Positions 51,288 to 61,610 of a DNA stretch of 64,000 nucleotides are shown piece after piece (the first letter of the stretch is position 1; each line of letters begins with the position of its first letter). The position numbers and the translations under genes were made by a program. The notes under the pieces were generated by a model that was given only the letters and a program-made list of their open reading frames with translations, did not search any database and had not been told where the DNA came from. This stretch comes from Massariosphaeria phaeospora (Eukaryota; Ascomycota; Dothideomycetes; Pleosporales): assembly GCA_011032825.1 (NCBI GenBank), contig JAADJZ010000009.1:248001-312000 (forward strand), in the 5' to 3' direction.

Positions 51288-52613
51288 CTACTTCCCAACA
51301 ACGTACCCCCACTCGTGCCCCTCCCAGCCATCACATCCCCACATAATCCCCCTCAACCACCCCTTAAGCACCGCCGTATATCTCCCAGCTCCAGCTCCCA
51401 CCATCGGCACTTCGATATCCTTGCCCCTGAAGTGGATACAACCCACTGGAGTAACAAACCATGCCGTGCCCGCCGCGAACGCCTCCACCAACCGGCCCTC
51501 ACTCGCAGCCTCCTCCAGCTCAACCATACCGAACGTCCTCTCCACCACCTCGACAGCCTCGAGATTCCCGCCGTGTCCCGAAGTCAGCTTCTCCCGCGCG
51601 AGTTCCAAGATCGACCGCCGCGTCACTCCGTCCAGCACGATGCGGGCCTCCAGCCCCGCCGTCACAAGCTGCAGTGTCCCCTCTCGTGTCCGCCACACGA
51701 CAAAGAAGTTGCTCGCACCCGCCTCCGTGACAGTACAATCTTCACCGAACAACCACAGAATCTGATGATACCCCAGTGTTATTGCTTCGCCCTGCGCCAC
51801 GAGACTCGGGCCGTAGTTTGCGCCGACTTTGGCGTAGCCGAACCCGCCTGGCCACGCGCGACACATGTCGTCCTTGCTGGCGAGCAGCCGCATCCCGCCG
51901 ACGAGATTTTTCGCGGCCAGCGCTGAGCACGTCAGCACAACGTACAGCAGTGCTTCTTTCGGCCGCTGCACACCCAGCGATGGGTCCGACGCTATCATGC
52001 TCGGGCGGATGTACAGAAAGGTGCCGGGCCGGTCTTTGGGCAACCACTTGTCGCCGTCCGTGGCGCACAGCTTGGCGATCAGTTTCAGGAGCTCGTCTGG
52101 TGGGAACGCAGGGAGGGCGATGCGCGTCGTCGACATGAGCATGCGGTTGCAGTTGAGCTGCGGCCGGAACAGGCGCAGCTTGCCGTCGTGCCCGCGGTAC
52201 AGCTTCATGCCTTCGAAGCATTGGGTGGCGTAGTTGAGACAAGAGGCTGTGGGCATCAGGGATAAGGGGCCGAAGGGCTGGAGTGAGGGGGCCGCCCATC
52301 CGTTTAGTGCGGTCCACGATACGGTAATCATGTGGTCGGTGCAAATAGTTTGGGAGGCCAGTTCGGGGGAGTGGGGGAGGGGAACGGGACGGGGCGTGGG
52401 GTTGAGGGTGGTGCGGAGGAGAGAGGCGTCTAGTTGGGGGAGAGGGGCTTTGGTTGTGCCGTTTTGAGGTGTAAGAGTGTCCGTAATAATAGTGGAAGTG
52501 TTTGCAGATTTGATGAGGCTGGGCGCGGTCTCGGAGAGCGTGTGTTGGATGCCGTTGCTCGTGAGTGACGATGTCGTGTCGACGTCGACCTTGTCTCGGG
52601 CAGGCGTGGCCAT
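51288..52613 (-). CDS. Branched-chain-amino-acid aminotransferase (class IV PLP enzyme)
   Basis: Single exon, 441 aa, ATG 52613, stop TAG. It transfers amino groups between Leu/Ile/Val and 2-oxoglutarate using pyridoxal phosphate. Family features in order: HMITVSWTALNGWAAPSLQP, LNYATQCFEGMKLYRGHDGK, LRLFRPQLNCNRM, GTFLYIRPSMIASDPSLGVQ, then GGFGYAKVGANYGPS with the Schiff-base lysine at about residue 262. TEAGASNFFVVW and GVTRRSILELARE are also typical. The first 70 residues are Ser/Thr-rich and not strongly basic, so a cytosolic (BAT2-like) rather than mitochondrial form is more likely, but this is a guess. Frame intact. Confidence 0.92.
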   Translation of the reverse strand: MATPARDKVDVDTTSSLTSNGIQHTLSETAPSLIKSANTSTIITDTLTPQNGTTKAPLPQLDASLLRTTLNPTPRPVPLPHSPELASQTICTDHMITVSWTALNGWAAPSLQPFGPLSLMPTASCLNYATQCFEGMKLYRGHDGKLRLFRPQLNCNRMLMSTTRIALPAFPPDELLKLIAKLCATDGDKWLPKDRPGTFLYIRPSMIASDPSLGVQRPKEALLYVVLTCSALAAKNLVGGMRLLASKDDMCRAWPGGFGYAKVGANYGPSLVAQGEAITLGYHQILWLFGEDCTVTEAGASNFFVVWRTREGTLQLVTAGLEARIVLDGVTRRSILELAREKLTSGHGGNLEAVEVVERTFGMVELEEAASEGRLVEAFAAGTAWFVTPVGCIHFRGKDIEVPMVGAGAGRYTAVLKGWLRGIMWGCDGWEGHEWGYVVGK

Positions 52614-53436
52614 TGGAGGCAGTCTGTTCTTGTCTATATCCGTTCAGTGATGTTCAGATATAGATGAATGAGAGATGGTAGTGGGACAGGAGATGGAATA
52701 GTTATAGAAAAGGTAGTTTAGCCAAGGGATTAAATCTGGGTAGACGCCCTTTTGCCCTTTATACTCACTTGTCCGGGAAGGAGTAACGCCCTTTTCTGTT
52801 GGATGGGAAATCTATACCCGATCTCGGAGCTGGTGTTTGCTGACGGGAGCGGGTGTATCCTATATCGCCTGGATGTACATGAATGGATCTCGCGATCCAG
52901 ATCTACCCGGGACTATTTGTATCCAGTGCGGTATCAATCTGAGCGGCTCAAACCACGAGTTGGCATCAGGCGTATGCAAGTCGTGCAATGGTTTGCCCTC
53001 GTCCGTTGCAGTTGGTTGTTGGATGACAGGTTCGATGATCTAGATTGCCCGACGTGAGGTGAAGTGCTTGTCTTTCCAGCTTTACCGCTGTTATCCGAGC
53101 GCAACGTACACTCAGCCAAGCAACTCACCGCCCAATGGCTTGATCGGAGCGGCCACAATGCTGCGATATACCGTCTGCGATATCGGCCAGAACACAAGAA
53201 CACGGCATTTTGAAGCTGGGATGTGAGAGGAAAAGCATGTTCGGCTGGTCGCGGCTCAATGAAAGAGGCCGCGGCATCGAGTAGCGCCAGAAAGACGTCA
53301 AAGTAGATGGTGAAACTACGCACCGGACTCCGCCCAATGCCTCTATGCAACCCTGGTATGTCGTGAAGCAACCCCGCCGCGTACCATCTATATCTATCGA
53401 CCAATGTACAGACGCAAACAAGACCTATTCTGATGC
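52614..53436. other. Intergenic, no gene seen
   Basis: 820 bp between two minus-strand genes; the right half is probably the 3' region of the membrane-protein gene and the left the aminotransferase promoter. Overlapping small ORFs on both strands show no motif. Confidence 0.45.
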
Positions 53437-54588
53437 TCAAGATGGTGCTGGCGCCGCCGCTGTGCCCTCCGCCATGATCTGGCTTGCCCTCAGTCCGTCA
53501 ATCCCCGCCAGAATCCCATCCGCAACCGCACCCACGCGGCCCTCCAACTCCGGCAAGTTCATCTTGCTGACGGCGCTGTTTATCTGCTCCATGACTTCCT
53601 CCTCCTGCACCGTCTCGGCCATGATGCCGCCCTCGGTATTCCAGTATGCGTCCGTCACGCCCCGCAGCGCCGGATTGCGGTTGATCGAGTTCTTCAGCAG
53701 GCCCAGGGCGCGCAGCTTGTGCACCGTCTCTTCGGCCTGGCGCGTTGTAGATTCGATGCGTTTGGCGAGCGAGGGCGGTTGCGCGAGCCAGCGGTTTGTG
53801 CTCGTGGCCCACAGGACGACGCCGAGCGCGAGGTCGATCACGGCGAACGACATGTAGCGGAGGAAGTGGACGCGCCAGTGCGCAAAGTCGAGTTCTTGGA
53901 GGCTGCGGGCCCGCCTGTTGATGCTCAGGTCGTAGCTGCCGAGATACCACATGTCGGCAACCATCAACAGCAGCCCGGCGAGTGTGGCGTGGATGCGGAA
54001 GCGCGAGCCTTCGGCGCCGACGAGCGACGACGTGGCCAGGCCGAGGACGGCGAGGTGGACGATGTGCGGCGCTGCGAGCTTGGGCAGGCTGTAGAGGAAG
54101 TAGTTCAGCTGGTCGTCGCCCAGGGCGGTGGCGCACCAGATGCAGTTGACCAGCGCGTCGGGCCCGTATGCCAGGTAGAGCAGCTTGTTCTGCGCGCTGC
54201 CGCCGAACTTGGTGCGCAGGGCCTCGTCGGCGCCCGTCAGCTCCCGCAGCAACTGCAGCCGCGTGAACAGCACACCCGGCTCCGTCTGCAGGCGGCTCTG
54301 CGTCTTGGTGAAGATGTTCTCGTCGGCGAAATACGGCAGCGAGAGCACCACGCTGCCCACGACGCTGACAACGAGGAGATTGAGCGCGCGCTGGACCTTG
54401 GGGGGCGTCGGCCGCACGGGAACACTCCGCGAGGTTGCGCGCGCGACCGTGAAGATGCTGATGAGGCGCGGCAGCAGAAACGGGCCGAAGACGATGAGGA
54501 GGGAGTGGACAGATCGCGGCAGAAACGTCAGGCGCGGGATCACCGCATACGACACAAAGAGCACAATGATCGACCGCACGCTGATCAT
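53437..54588 (-). CDS. Conserved fungal multi-pass membrane protein of unknown function
   Basis: Single exon, 383 aa, ATG 54588, stop TGA. Hydrophobic segments are visible at residues of about 5-25 (SIIVLFVSYAVIPRLTFLPR), 28-47 (HSLLIVFGPFLLPRLISIF), 70-90 (LNLLVVSVVGSVVLSLPYFA), near 145-160, 170-185, 200-215 and 248-262. The segment FTKTQSRLQTEPGVLFTRLQ and the loop LQELDFAHWRVHFLRYMSFA are well-formed and probably conserved. The C-terminal third is soluble and helical (IESTTRQAEETVHKLRALGL; VQEEEVMEQINSAVSKMNLP). I cannot name the family. There is no cleavable signal peptide other than the first membrane segment. Confidence 0.7.
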   Translation of the reverse strand: MISVRSIIVLFVSYAVIPRLTFLPRSVHSLLIVFGPFLLPRLISIFTVARATSRSVPVRPTPPKVQRALNLLVVSVVGSVVLSLPYFADENIFTKTQSRLQTEPGVLFTRLQLLRELTGADEALRTKFGGSAQNKLLYLAYGPDALVNCIWCATALGDDQLNYFLYSLPKLAAPHIVHLAVLGLATSSLVGAEGSRFRIHATLAGLLLMVADMWYLGSYDLSINRRARSLQELDFAHWRVHFLRYMSFAVIDLALGVVLWATSTNRWLAQPPSLAKRIESTTRQAEETVHKLRALGLLKNSINRNPALRGVTDAYWNTEGGIMAETVQEEEVMEQINSAVSKMNLPELEGRVGAVADGILAGIDGLRASQIMAEGTAAAPAPS

Positions 54589-55981
54589 GATGGCGGCTGG
54601 AGGGGCAGCATGGGCGGAGAGGCGAGTGCTGAGGAGAGCGAGCGGGTGCGGTGTCGTGTGTCTAGCTGCACAGCAGTGTGGGCGACGTGTATAAAAAGCA
54701 TGAGTGCCGTATAAGCTGGGCTGAGGCAGCGTGAAATTCGCCGCATGCAGGGCTGGCCGTTGTGGCTAGCTGTTCTAGGCCTAGTTTCATCGTCCCATCT
54801 ACAACGCAGCCAAGAAAGCGTCCTGCTCATGCAACTGCCCGGCCTCCAAGTCCTCATCCGGCATCTCCCTCACCTCTCCCTGCCTCGTTATACTCATCAT
54901 CCAATTGCCCGACCAATTCAATGTCACACAAAGTATGGCACTGGTATTGCAACACGCCAGGTCGAATTATCTCTGGTAGAATGCCATGTGTTATCTCCTC
55001 TTGTTGCGGTCAAAACAGAAGGTTTCCGAGAGCTCCTTGCGACGAGCCTCAATGGCCTGCTGCAGTAAAGCAAGTCTACACCGAAGGCATGGACGTATAA
55101 TAGTCCCTTTAAAATGAGCAGCACCAGAACCGAAGTGATGAAGTGATGAGGTGAGTGAGAACAGACGGAAGTCGGTGCACGAACTGAAGGTAGCGTTATC
55201 GATAAACAACCAGCCTAGCTCCATTAGGCCACCTCCTCGATATCTCCACGACAGTAGACAGTGACCTCACCACCCACTAGATACACTGCAACTGACCAAG
55301 ACTCCGTGTCTTCACCCACCTAAACTTCTCAGCCGACTATACTAAGCCCGTCGCGTCGTCCTCCACGTATTCTTGCTCAACACAAGTGCGCAATCCACAC
55401 CCCACCGTAAGCCAAGCGGTTTCTATATTTACATCTCAAACCCCACGCCCATAGGCCTTTTGTGGTTATCGATTACACAGGGCTGAAGGCAAGCTTACGC
55501 CTGAGAACGAGGCGCAGCCAAGCTCGCCGCTGCCGCTGCCGCTCCCGCCACCACCACCACTGCAAGGCAGCAGATCACTACTCAGCTTTGAACCGCAGCG
55601 GGCAACGCAACACACGACACATATATCTCCATACCACGTTCCTCCATACGCTTCTCATCTCACCAAAAGTCTGTCCGTCCGTGTTGCGCCCAGTCACTCG
55701 CTATAATTACAAAAAAGTCCACGGTGCTTTCACAGCCTCATCCTTCGACTCCCACCCGGACCAATCACATCAATCCGCAATCCGAGAATCCGCTTCGAAT
55801 TTCCGGACTTTCCAACACACCAATCGCAACGCAAGGACCGTTGAGCAATTGAATTTTCCATCGGCCATACCAAACGGGAAGCGCGAATTTGTGTCTACCT
55901 TGTCTCCGGATCGGGACCCGATTATCGGACGCATTTCACCCTCGTTGCATCTTTCTTCTGCTCGCGCGAGTCGAAGGAAGC
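54589..55981. other. Intergenic, no supported gene
   Basis: 1.39 kb between divergent genes. Several mid-length ORFs overlap on both strands (for example 55462-56106) and look accidental. It includes a CCGCTGCCGCTGCCGCTCCCGCC run near 55527 and a CCACCACCACCAC run near 55550. Confidence 0.45.
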
Positions 55982-57019
55982 ATGCCATCCTGCTGCCGAA
56001 CATGCGACCACCGCGAGCATGTCATGCACACTATCCCCTCGACGCCCACGCTGCTCGATGTCTGCCTGGTAACGCTAAGCTTCAAAACGCCCGTTGTGGC
56101 GGCTAATGCGGGGCCCTACACGGCGCTCAACACGGCGCTGAACAACATCACCGATGCTGCAGAAACTACCCCACACGCTACGACATTCACAAGCTGGTCG
56201 CCGTGTCTGTCAAATCCCAACAATGTCGTCGTACTCACCACGGCCAGCGAGACGTGCGGCAGCAACACGTCACCTGTCTTTGAGCCCGTATTGAAGCATC
56301 TCACGACGCCACCAACCGTCCAACATGTCTACCTCGACTACTCGATCCTTTCGCTGGCGGCCTCGTCGCCAGAAGAAAAGATCGCATGTGATATCATCGT
56401 GCTCAACGCGCCGAACCCAGGAGTCGCTGGCGCTATCGGCAAGTGTTTCGGGTGGGATCCCAAACGCTCGTCTCTTTCAACCCAGATGGAACTCGGAGCC
56501 CCCGCAGCCTTCTCGCGACCTGGTGACCTGATCCGCGACTTCTGGGCATGGGCCGAGCTCCATCTGGGAGATACCATCTCACCCTCTAGCTCAATGGGCA
56601 GCGTGCATGACAGCGCAGACTTCAAGCAAGCCCTCAAAAGCACGAACTCGGATGAGAAGAACATGTCCCTGCCTTGTGCCGAGGATGAAGGGAAGAGGAA
56701 CGCCGACGACGAAACATTGGTCATGCTGTTCCAGTGGAGTAGCCATGCCGATGCAGAGAGATTCAAACATCCACTGCAAAAGAGTTATGGTCAGAATGGA
56801 CAGACAGTGAATACGGATCTCTGGGACCGCCATGTAGGGCATCCGGTTCGGCAGCTTCAAGGTGTGGGGGCGGGCGTCCAGATGTTTAAGCTCGAGCTGC
56901 GTGGTGTGGAAGAGCGGATGGATAGCGGCAAAGCCACGGTGAGAGACCGAAGTGGGAGTAGAAGGCTCAGTGTCATGGCGACTGGGTTGGGCGAACGAGT
57001 CAGCGGACTCTGGCGGTGA
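55982..57019 (+). CDS. Hypothetical protein, possibly dimeric alpha-beta-barrel-like
   Basis: Single exon, 345 aa from ATG 55982 (MPSCCRTCDHREHVMHTIPS); ATG 56021 is an alternative and the frame is open upstream only from a TTG. Two similar-looking halves are suggested: AAETTPHATTFTSWSPCLSN and VFEPVLKHLTTPPTVQHVYL in the first, and DETLVMLFQWSSHADAERFK and HPLQKSYGQNGQTVNTDLWD in the second. The phrase LFQWSSHADAERFKHP resembles the strand-helix start of ABM/Dabb-type monooxygenase-like domains, but catalytic residues cannot be assigned. The C-terminus is Arg-rich. No signal peptide is convincing. Family not recognised. Confidence 0.6.
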   Translation: MPSCCRTCDHREHVMHTIPSTPTLLDVCLVTLSFKTPVVAANAGPYTALNTALNNITDAAETTPHATTFTSWSPCLSNPNNVVVLTTASETCGSNTSPVFEPVLKHLTTPPTVQHVYLDYSILSLAASSPEEKIACDIIVLNAPNPGVAGAIGKCFGWDPKRSSLSTQMELGAPAAFSRPGDLIRDFWAWAELHLGDTISPSSSMGSVHDSADFKQALKSTNSDEKNMSLPCAEDEGKRNADDETLVMLFQWSSHADAERFKHPLQKSYGQNGQTVNTDLWDRHVGHPVRQLQGVGAGVQMFKLELRGVEERMDSGKATVRDRSGSRRLSVMATGLGERVSGLWR

Positions 57020-58447
57020 TAATGGCAGGAGGTAGGAGCTGACTACAGCATGAGGGGCTGTCTTAGATTCGAAGCAGCGTAATACATGGAGCGGTCGAAA
57101 GAGGCAGTCGGCGAGACTATGAATCAGCTTGGTCGACTACACTACTATCGAAATAGGCGGTAGACCGAGTGGCGTTGGGATAATAGAGTATATATGACTG
57201 CCTAATGAGGAATGCGATTCTGAAATCGAAGACGTATGGGTCCAAAGGTACTGTTCTGTTCTATTTGCTCGTATGCTCTTAAGGCAGGAGGGGTCCAGAG
57301 CGTGGGGGAGATTCATATATGGGCGGGTTCTTTGGATGGATGCCTGAGGGTCGAGTAGGTACTGTCGGATTCGGCTTGCACCGAGGCATGAACGTTGGGC
57401 GCACGCGGATATGCGTCGGTGTGGATGCGGCTGCGTGCGCCACACCCGTATCTGCATCTGTATTTGCAAGGCGCAAACACACCACGAAATAATCATCGGA
57501 GTAGGACGGTGTAGACTTCCACCGACCGCAGGACCGATGACACTCACCTACGTATGCCAATAACGTTACTTTTCGACGAAGAAATTGAGAAAATACCTCG
57601 GACCTCGTTTTGTCAGCGCACCGCAAGGCGTTTTTAAAGATTCTTCACTCAAGTCCGGCCGCTATGCCACGGTGACATGCCAGAGTCCGTAGACCGGCGG
57701 AGTGGTACTCTGGACTCTGGGGAAGCCGATGGACCGGATTCCGGGAGATCCCTATCCCTATTCACCCGCGCACTTGGTTGACGTTGAGCCTCTCTCGTAA
57801 AATGCAGATGTCGTAGCGGCCCCCTATCACGCAATCTCCGCCGGCTTCGCTCTCCAGACTCGTGCAGTATTGCGAATGAAGAGGGGCTTCGCATCATCCC
57901 ATGAGGCTCTGCACATAGAAGCCTTAGACTGTCCCTGTAATAGAATCTGGAGCTGCGCTACTTCCGTCGCGCTTAACCCTGTGAAATGTCTTGGTTCCGC
58001 TGAGTTGTAGGAGTCCGCCGACCGATGGGGCTGAAGATGGCCGCCATGCGCCACAGATCGTGGCACCCTTGCTCTGATTGGCTACTAGCCACGCAATTCG
58101 GGGCGCGCGACGTCGCCGGAAGCTGAGGCCATCGTGGGTTGCGCCTTTTCATTCCACGACTAACATGGATCGAGTGGGCGAGCGGGTTTATCGCCCAAAT
58201 GTAGCGGCGCAGACGCAATCGAATGGATGTGCGTGCACACGACAGCTCTCGTTGGGGCTCGGCGGCCGTGGGCGATGCGTGGATGGGTGAGTGACATCGG
58301 AGGTCTGTATGTATCCGGTGCGTTTATATTGGCTCTGAAGGGTGGGGTCAGTTTACGGCGCCGTTTAGACGGACTGTATAAGACTCAAAAGGAAGGACCT
58401 CAAGTGCTATTGTTGTTGTAGGCCAGAGGCGTCATTCGCTTGACGAA
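57020..58447. other. Intergenic, no gene seen
   Basis: 1.4 kb between two plus-strand genes; short ORFs on both strands, none supported. A CCAAT in reverse (GATTGG) is at 58076-58081. Confidence 0.45.
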
Positions 58448-59436
58448 ATGGCATACTCAAGCTTGGAAGGAACGTACTACGGTGCATCACCTCCCAAATC
58501 TCCACCGCGAACTCCCCGACGATCATCAAGTCTGAAAGACGCGAGGACGGTAGAGGAAGACGACGTGGTCCAGGGCAGACTATTCTGGCTCCCGCCAAAG
58601 AATGAGTTGCCTGAAAGGGCAGTGAGGAGAGCTCATGGGAAAGGTGCCGTAGAGGAAGGGATATACAATCATCCAATTGTTGTCGTTTCGAAGCCGGTGG
58701 AGGAGACCTCTATTGTACACTTTCATCTTGTAAGCATGGGTTAGGATTGGGGACGAGCAGAGTACTTACGAGGTTTCAGATAACTTCCTTTCAAGGCAAA
58801 AAGCTACATGAGATCTATGGCAAGAACAACGAGTTTCATGCCAGTCGCCGTTCATGGTATTTGCCGGTGGCTCCCACACCAGACCACCCGGATGCAAACT
58901 CGAAGAAATCGAAGAAACGGTTCCCAACATTAGATCTTGCAGGCGGAGCCGTCTTGCGCTGGGACTCATATGTAAACCTTCGCCACGTGTACAAAGTGGA
59001 TTGGAGACATCTCCGACCGTATGCGAATCCTGACACACCATACAACTCCGTCTATCGGATTGAACGAGAATCCATGGTGCGACTCTTAGCCAAGGGCAAA
59101 GTCCTGACCACCTACGAACCGGGTCCGCAATCACAAAGGAGGCCTCCTAGAGTGCAGATACCATCTCCAGAGACTCAAATCTCTCAGCTGCAATCACCCA
59201 CGTCGGATACGGCGTCAATAATCTCTTCCGAATACTCCAGTCCCTCTGCTCCTCTTCATTCGGATTTTTTAGGCTCGAAATATGACGCACCAGAGAGTAC
59301 GCGGCCGCCGTTCAAGGTTCCGCCGGATAGGGATATCGACGGGGGTAGACTAGAAACAATCCGCTGGATCTTTCATTTCATCCTAGGATGGCCATTGTGG
59401 GTAGTAGAGAAAGTGTGCGAATGGCTCCGAGGGTAG
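58448..59436 (+). CDS. Conserved hypothetical protein with C-terminal membrane-like segment
   Basis: CDS join(58448..58729,58780..59436), 312 aa. The 50-bp intron (GTAAGC, CTTAC branch, TTTCAG) joins VHFHL to ITSFQGKKLHEIYGKNNEFH in phase 0. The N-terminal 40 residues are Ser/Pro-rich with SPPKSPPRTPRR. The core reads QGRLFWLPPKNELPERAVRR, GIYNHPIVVVSKPVEETSIV and LRWDSYVNLRHVYKVDWRHL, a small-barrel-like pattern (NHPIVVVS ... VHFHLITSFQG) that I have seen in uncharacterised fungal proteins. A Ser/Pro-rich linker follows. The protein ends with an aromatic hydrophobic helix (WIFHFILGWPLWVVEKVCEW). Function unknown. Confidence 0.75.
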
Positions 59437-59472
59437 ACATAGACTTTCGAAGGTAACCTAGGGTTTCGTGCT

Positions 59473-60618
59473 CTATGTATACATTTGACGGCCGTGTTGG
59501 GAACTTGAAATGGGTCCGGGCTCATACGGGGGTACGCTATAGATTTCAATCCAACGAAGCGTCTGTGCTATACGGATGTTTGATGAGGTTTCTGCGCCAG
59601 TGCTTGTACTCTCTTTCTGGTAATCCCGCAATAGTGAAACAGCTACTCCGCGCTCTGCTTCGAGCGTTGCGTCCGCTAACACCGTGCGGAGGTATGCCCA
59701 AAGCGATTCTTTGTCGAAATGAAGACTGGTTGCAAACTCCAAGACCTGCTTGACAACTGTCATCCGCGTCGTGACAGACTGTAACTTTGGAAGGAGAAAT
59801 ATCAAGAATGCCCATCCAGAGATATCGCTTGGATGTTTGCAGCACCAAGCCTTGACAGAGAAAGCGGAAGCAACGAGGAATGAATGATGGTGCGCCTGGA
59901 GATGCTGGTCGTGGCAGCTTGAATATACGTTGTCTGTTCTCGTGAACAATCTCCGAGCGTACTGCCAGGCATAGTAATTCTTAGGATGTTGTTCTCCGGC
60001 TTTCATTACTGCATTAAGCTCGGTTCGGACAGACAGGAACCGATCCTCTGGTGAGCTTGTGAGGCTAGTCGGAACTAGAAGGTCTTGCAGCCATGCCCGG
60101 TGATACCACAGTGTTGGTGATTTTGACTGACGGTGTAACGGGGAATTGAGTATGGTGTCCAGGAAGACAATCTCCCGGGTCAGAGATTTGCTATACTCTT
60201 CGTGTTCTGCGATTCCACTTCCGTCTTTTACGCGGTCCTTCAGACAGAGCAGCCTCCGCTTCCGAAAGTTTGCTGCAGTGAGATGTTCAGGGTCGAAGAG
60301 AAGAATCACTCTGGAGGCTTCTAAGCAGGTCTAGAGAGATATCAGCTAGGCACTGTCTCATAACTAAGGAATCCTCCGCAGTAGAGCGAGCCTTACTTTT
60401 GAGGCCTGCCCGTCAAGTTTGAGGCTGGCAAAGAACCGTTGCCGAGCCTCCACAAACGCTAGGGCTAGTGTCCTCTTCGGGACCCCGAGATTCAACCCAT
60501 TCTTCATCAAGACACCATCTGGTGGCTGAATGGCTGGAGGCAGAACCTCTATCTCGACCACCTCATCTTCGCGCTCTGTGAAGAAGCCGTTCAAGGCTTC
60601 GTACGCCGATTTGTTCAT
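59473..60618 (-). CDS. Protein prenyltransferase alpha-subunit repeat protein
   Basis: CDS complement(join(59473..60330,60397..60618)), 359 aa. ATG 60618 is chosen because the longer frame starts at a GTG (60627). A 66-bp intron (GTAAGG...CTCTAG) joins DGQASK to TCLEASRVILLFDPEHLTAA. Prenyltransferase-alpha repeats are recognisable: HLTAANFRKRRLLCL; PTLWYHRAWLQDLL; KNYYAWQYARRLF; and WAYLRTVLADATLEAERGVA as a degenerate one. The pattern (N/x)-x-x-x-W-x-x-R resembles the PTAR1-like group rather than the canonical alpha subunits of farnesyl- or Rab-geranylgeranyl-transferase, which have five closely spaced repeats. A role as a prenylation factor is inference. It is divergent to GET1 by 223 bp. 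Confidence 0.8.
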
Positions 60619-60841
60619 GTAACCCACACACTATATTATTCACTTTGAACGAATATCGAAGGCGTAGCGGTTGTCGAGTTGATGCAAGAGTCTGAACCAG
60701 GGCAAGAGTCGCTGAGTGGGTGCACGGACCTCCTTCGTCCCACCCGCCACAGTTCACGATGACATAACGGCATACAACACCTACACCATGCGCTGAAGCA
60801 ACACGCAGCAAGCAGCCGCCGCACCACGACCAACACCTGCG

Positions 60842-61610
60842 ATGCCGTCCCTTCTGCTCGTCGTCTTTACCCTGCAGTTCCTGCTGCACGTCGTCAACAC
60901 CGTGGGCGCGACCACGCTCAACGACCTGGTGCGTCTTACCGCTCCGACTCCGACTCCCACGACACATCTGGGACGACGCTTGCTGACGTGAACACATAGC
61001 TATGGATCCTCTATAACAAGTTCCCGACGCCCACGTCGTCTTCGGCGCAGAAAGCGCAAAAGAGCAAGAGAGAAGTGGTCCGCCTGAAACGCGAGCTCGG
61101 CGCCGTCTCCCCCCAGGACGACTTTGCGCGATGGGCAAAGCTGCAGCGACAGCATGACAAAGCGCTAAACGACTTCCAAAAGCTGGGTATGCAGATCCGG
61201 CCGTTCCTTTCACCACGGAACACAGGCTGACCGTTCGCACAGAGGCGTCGCTCCGCACCCACCAAACCACCTTCACAACCACCATCTCCACGCTCCGCTG
61301 GCTCGGCACCCAAGGCCTGCGCTTCCTCCTACAGATGTGGTTCGCAAAGTCGCCTATGTTTTGGCTGCCAGCGGGCTGGGTGCCATACTATGTGGAGTGG
61401 ATACTGAGTTTCCCGCGGGCGCCCGTGGGCAGCGTGAGCATCAACGTGTGGGGCATCGCGTGTGCGAGCATGATTGTGCTGGTCGGCGAGGCGCTTGCCG
61501 CCACCTACGTGCTGGTGACGAAGAAGCCTGTGCCGACTGCAGAGAAGGGCGAGCCTATGGCTTTCATGGCGGAGGGCAAGCCTAGGGTGGAAGGGAAGAA
61601 GGAGCTCTGA
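60842..61610 (+). CDS. GET1: GET complex subunit GET1 (WRB-like)
   Basis: CDS join(60842..60928,61000..61186,61243..61610), 213 aa. Exon 1 is a hydrophobic N-terminal segment (LLLVVFTLQFLLHVVNTVGA). Intron 1 (71 bp) and intron 2 (56 bp) both have CTGAC branches. Exon 2 gives LWILYNKFPTP and the coiled-coil REVVRLKRELGAVSPQDDFA, WAKLQRQHDKALNDFQKL. Exon 3 continues EASLRTHQTT and then two membrane segments (FWLPAGWVPYYVEWILSF and VSINVWGIACASMIVLVGEA), with the typical FxLPxGWxPYYxEW motif. Get1 with Get2 is the ER receptor that takes tail-anchored proteins from Get3. The length is typical. Confidence 0.93.
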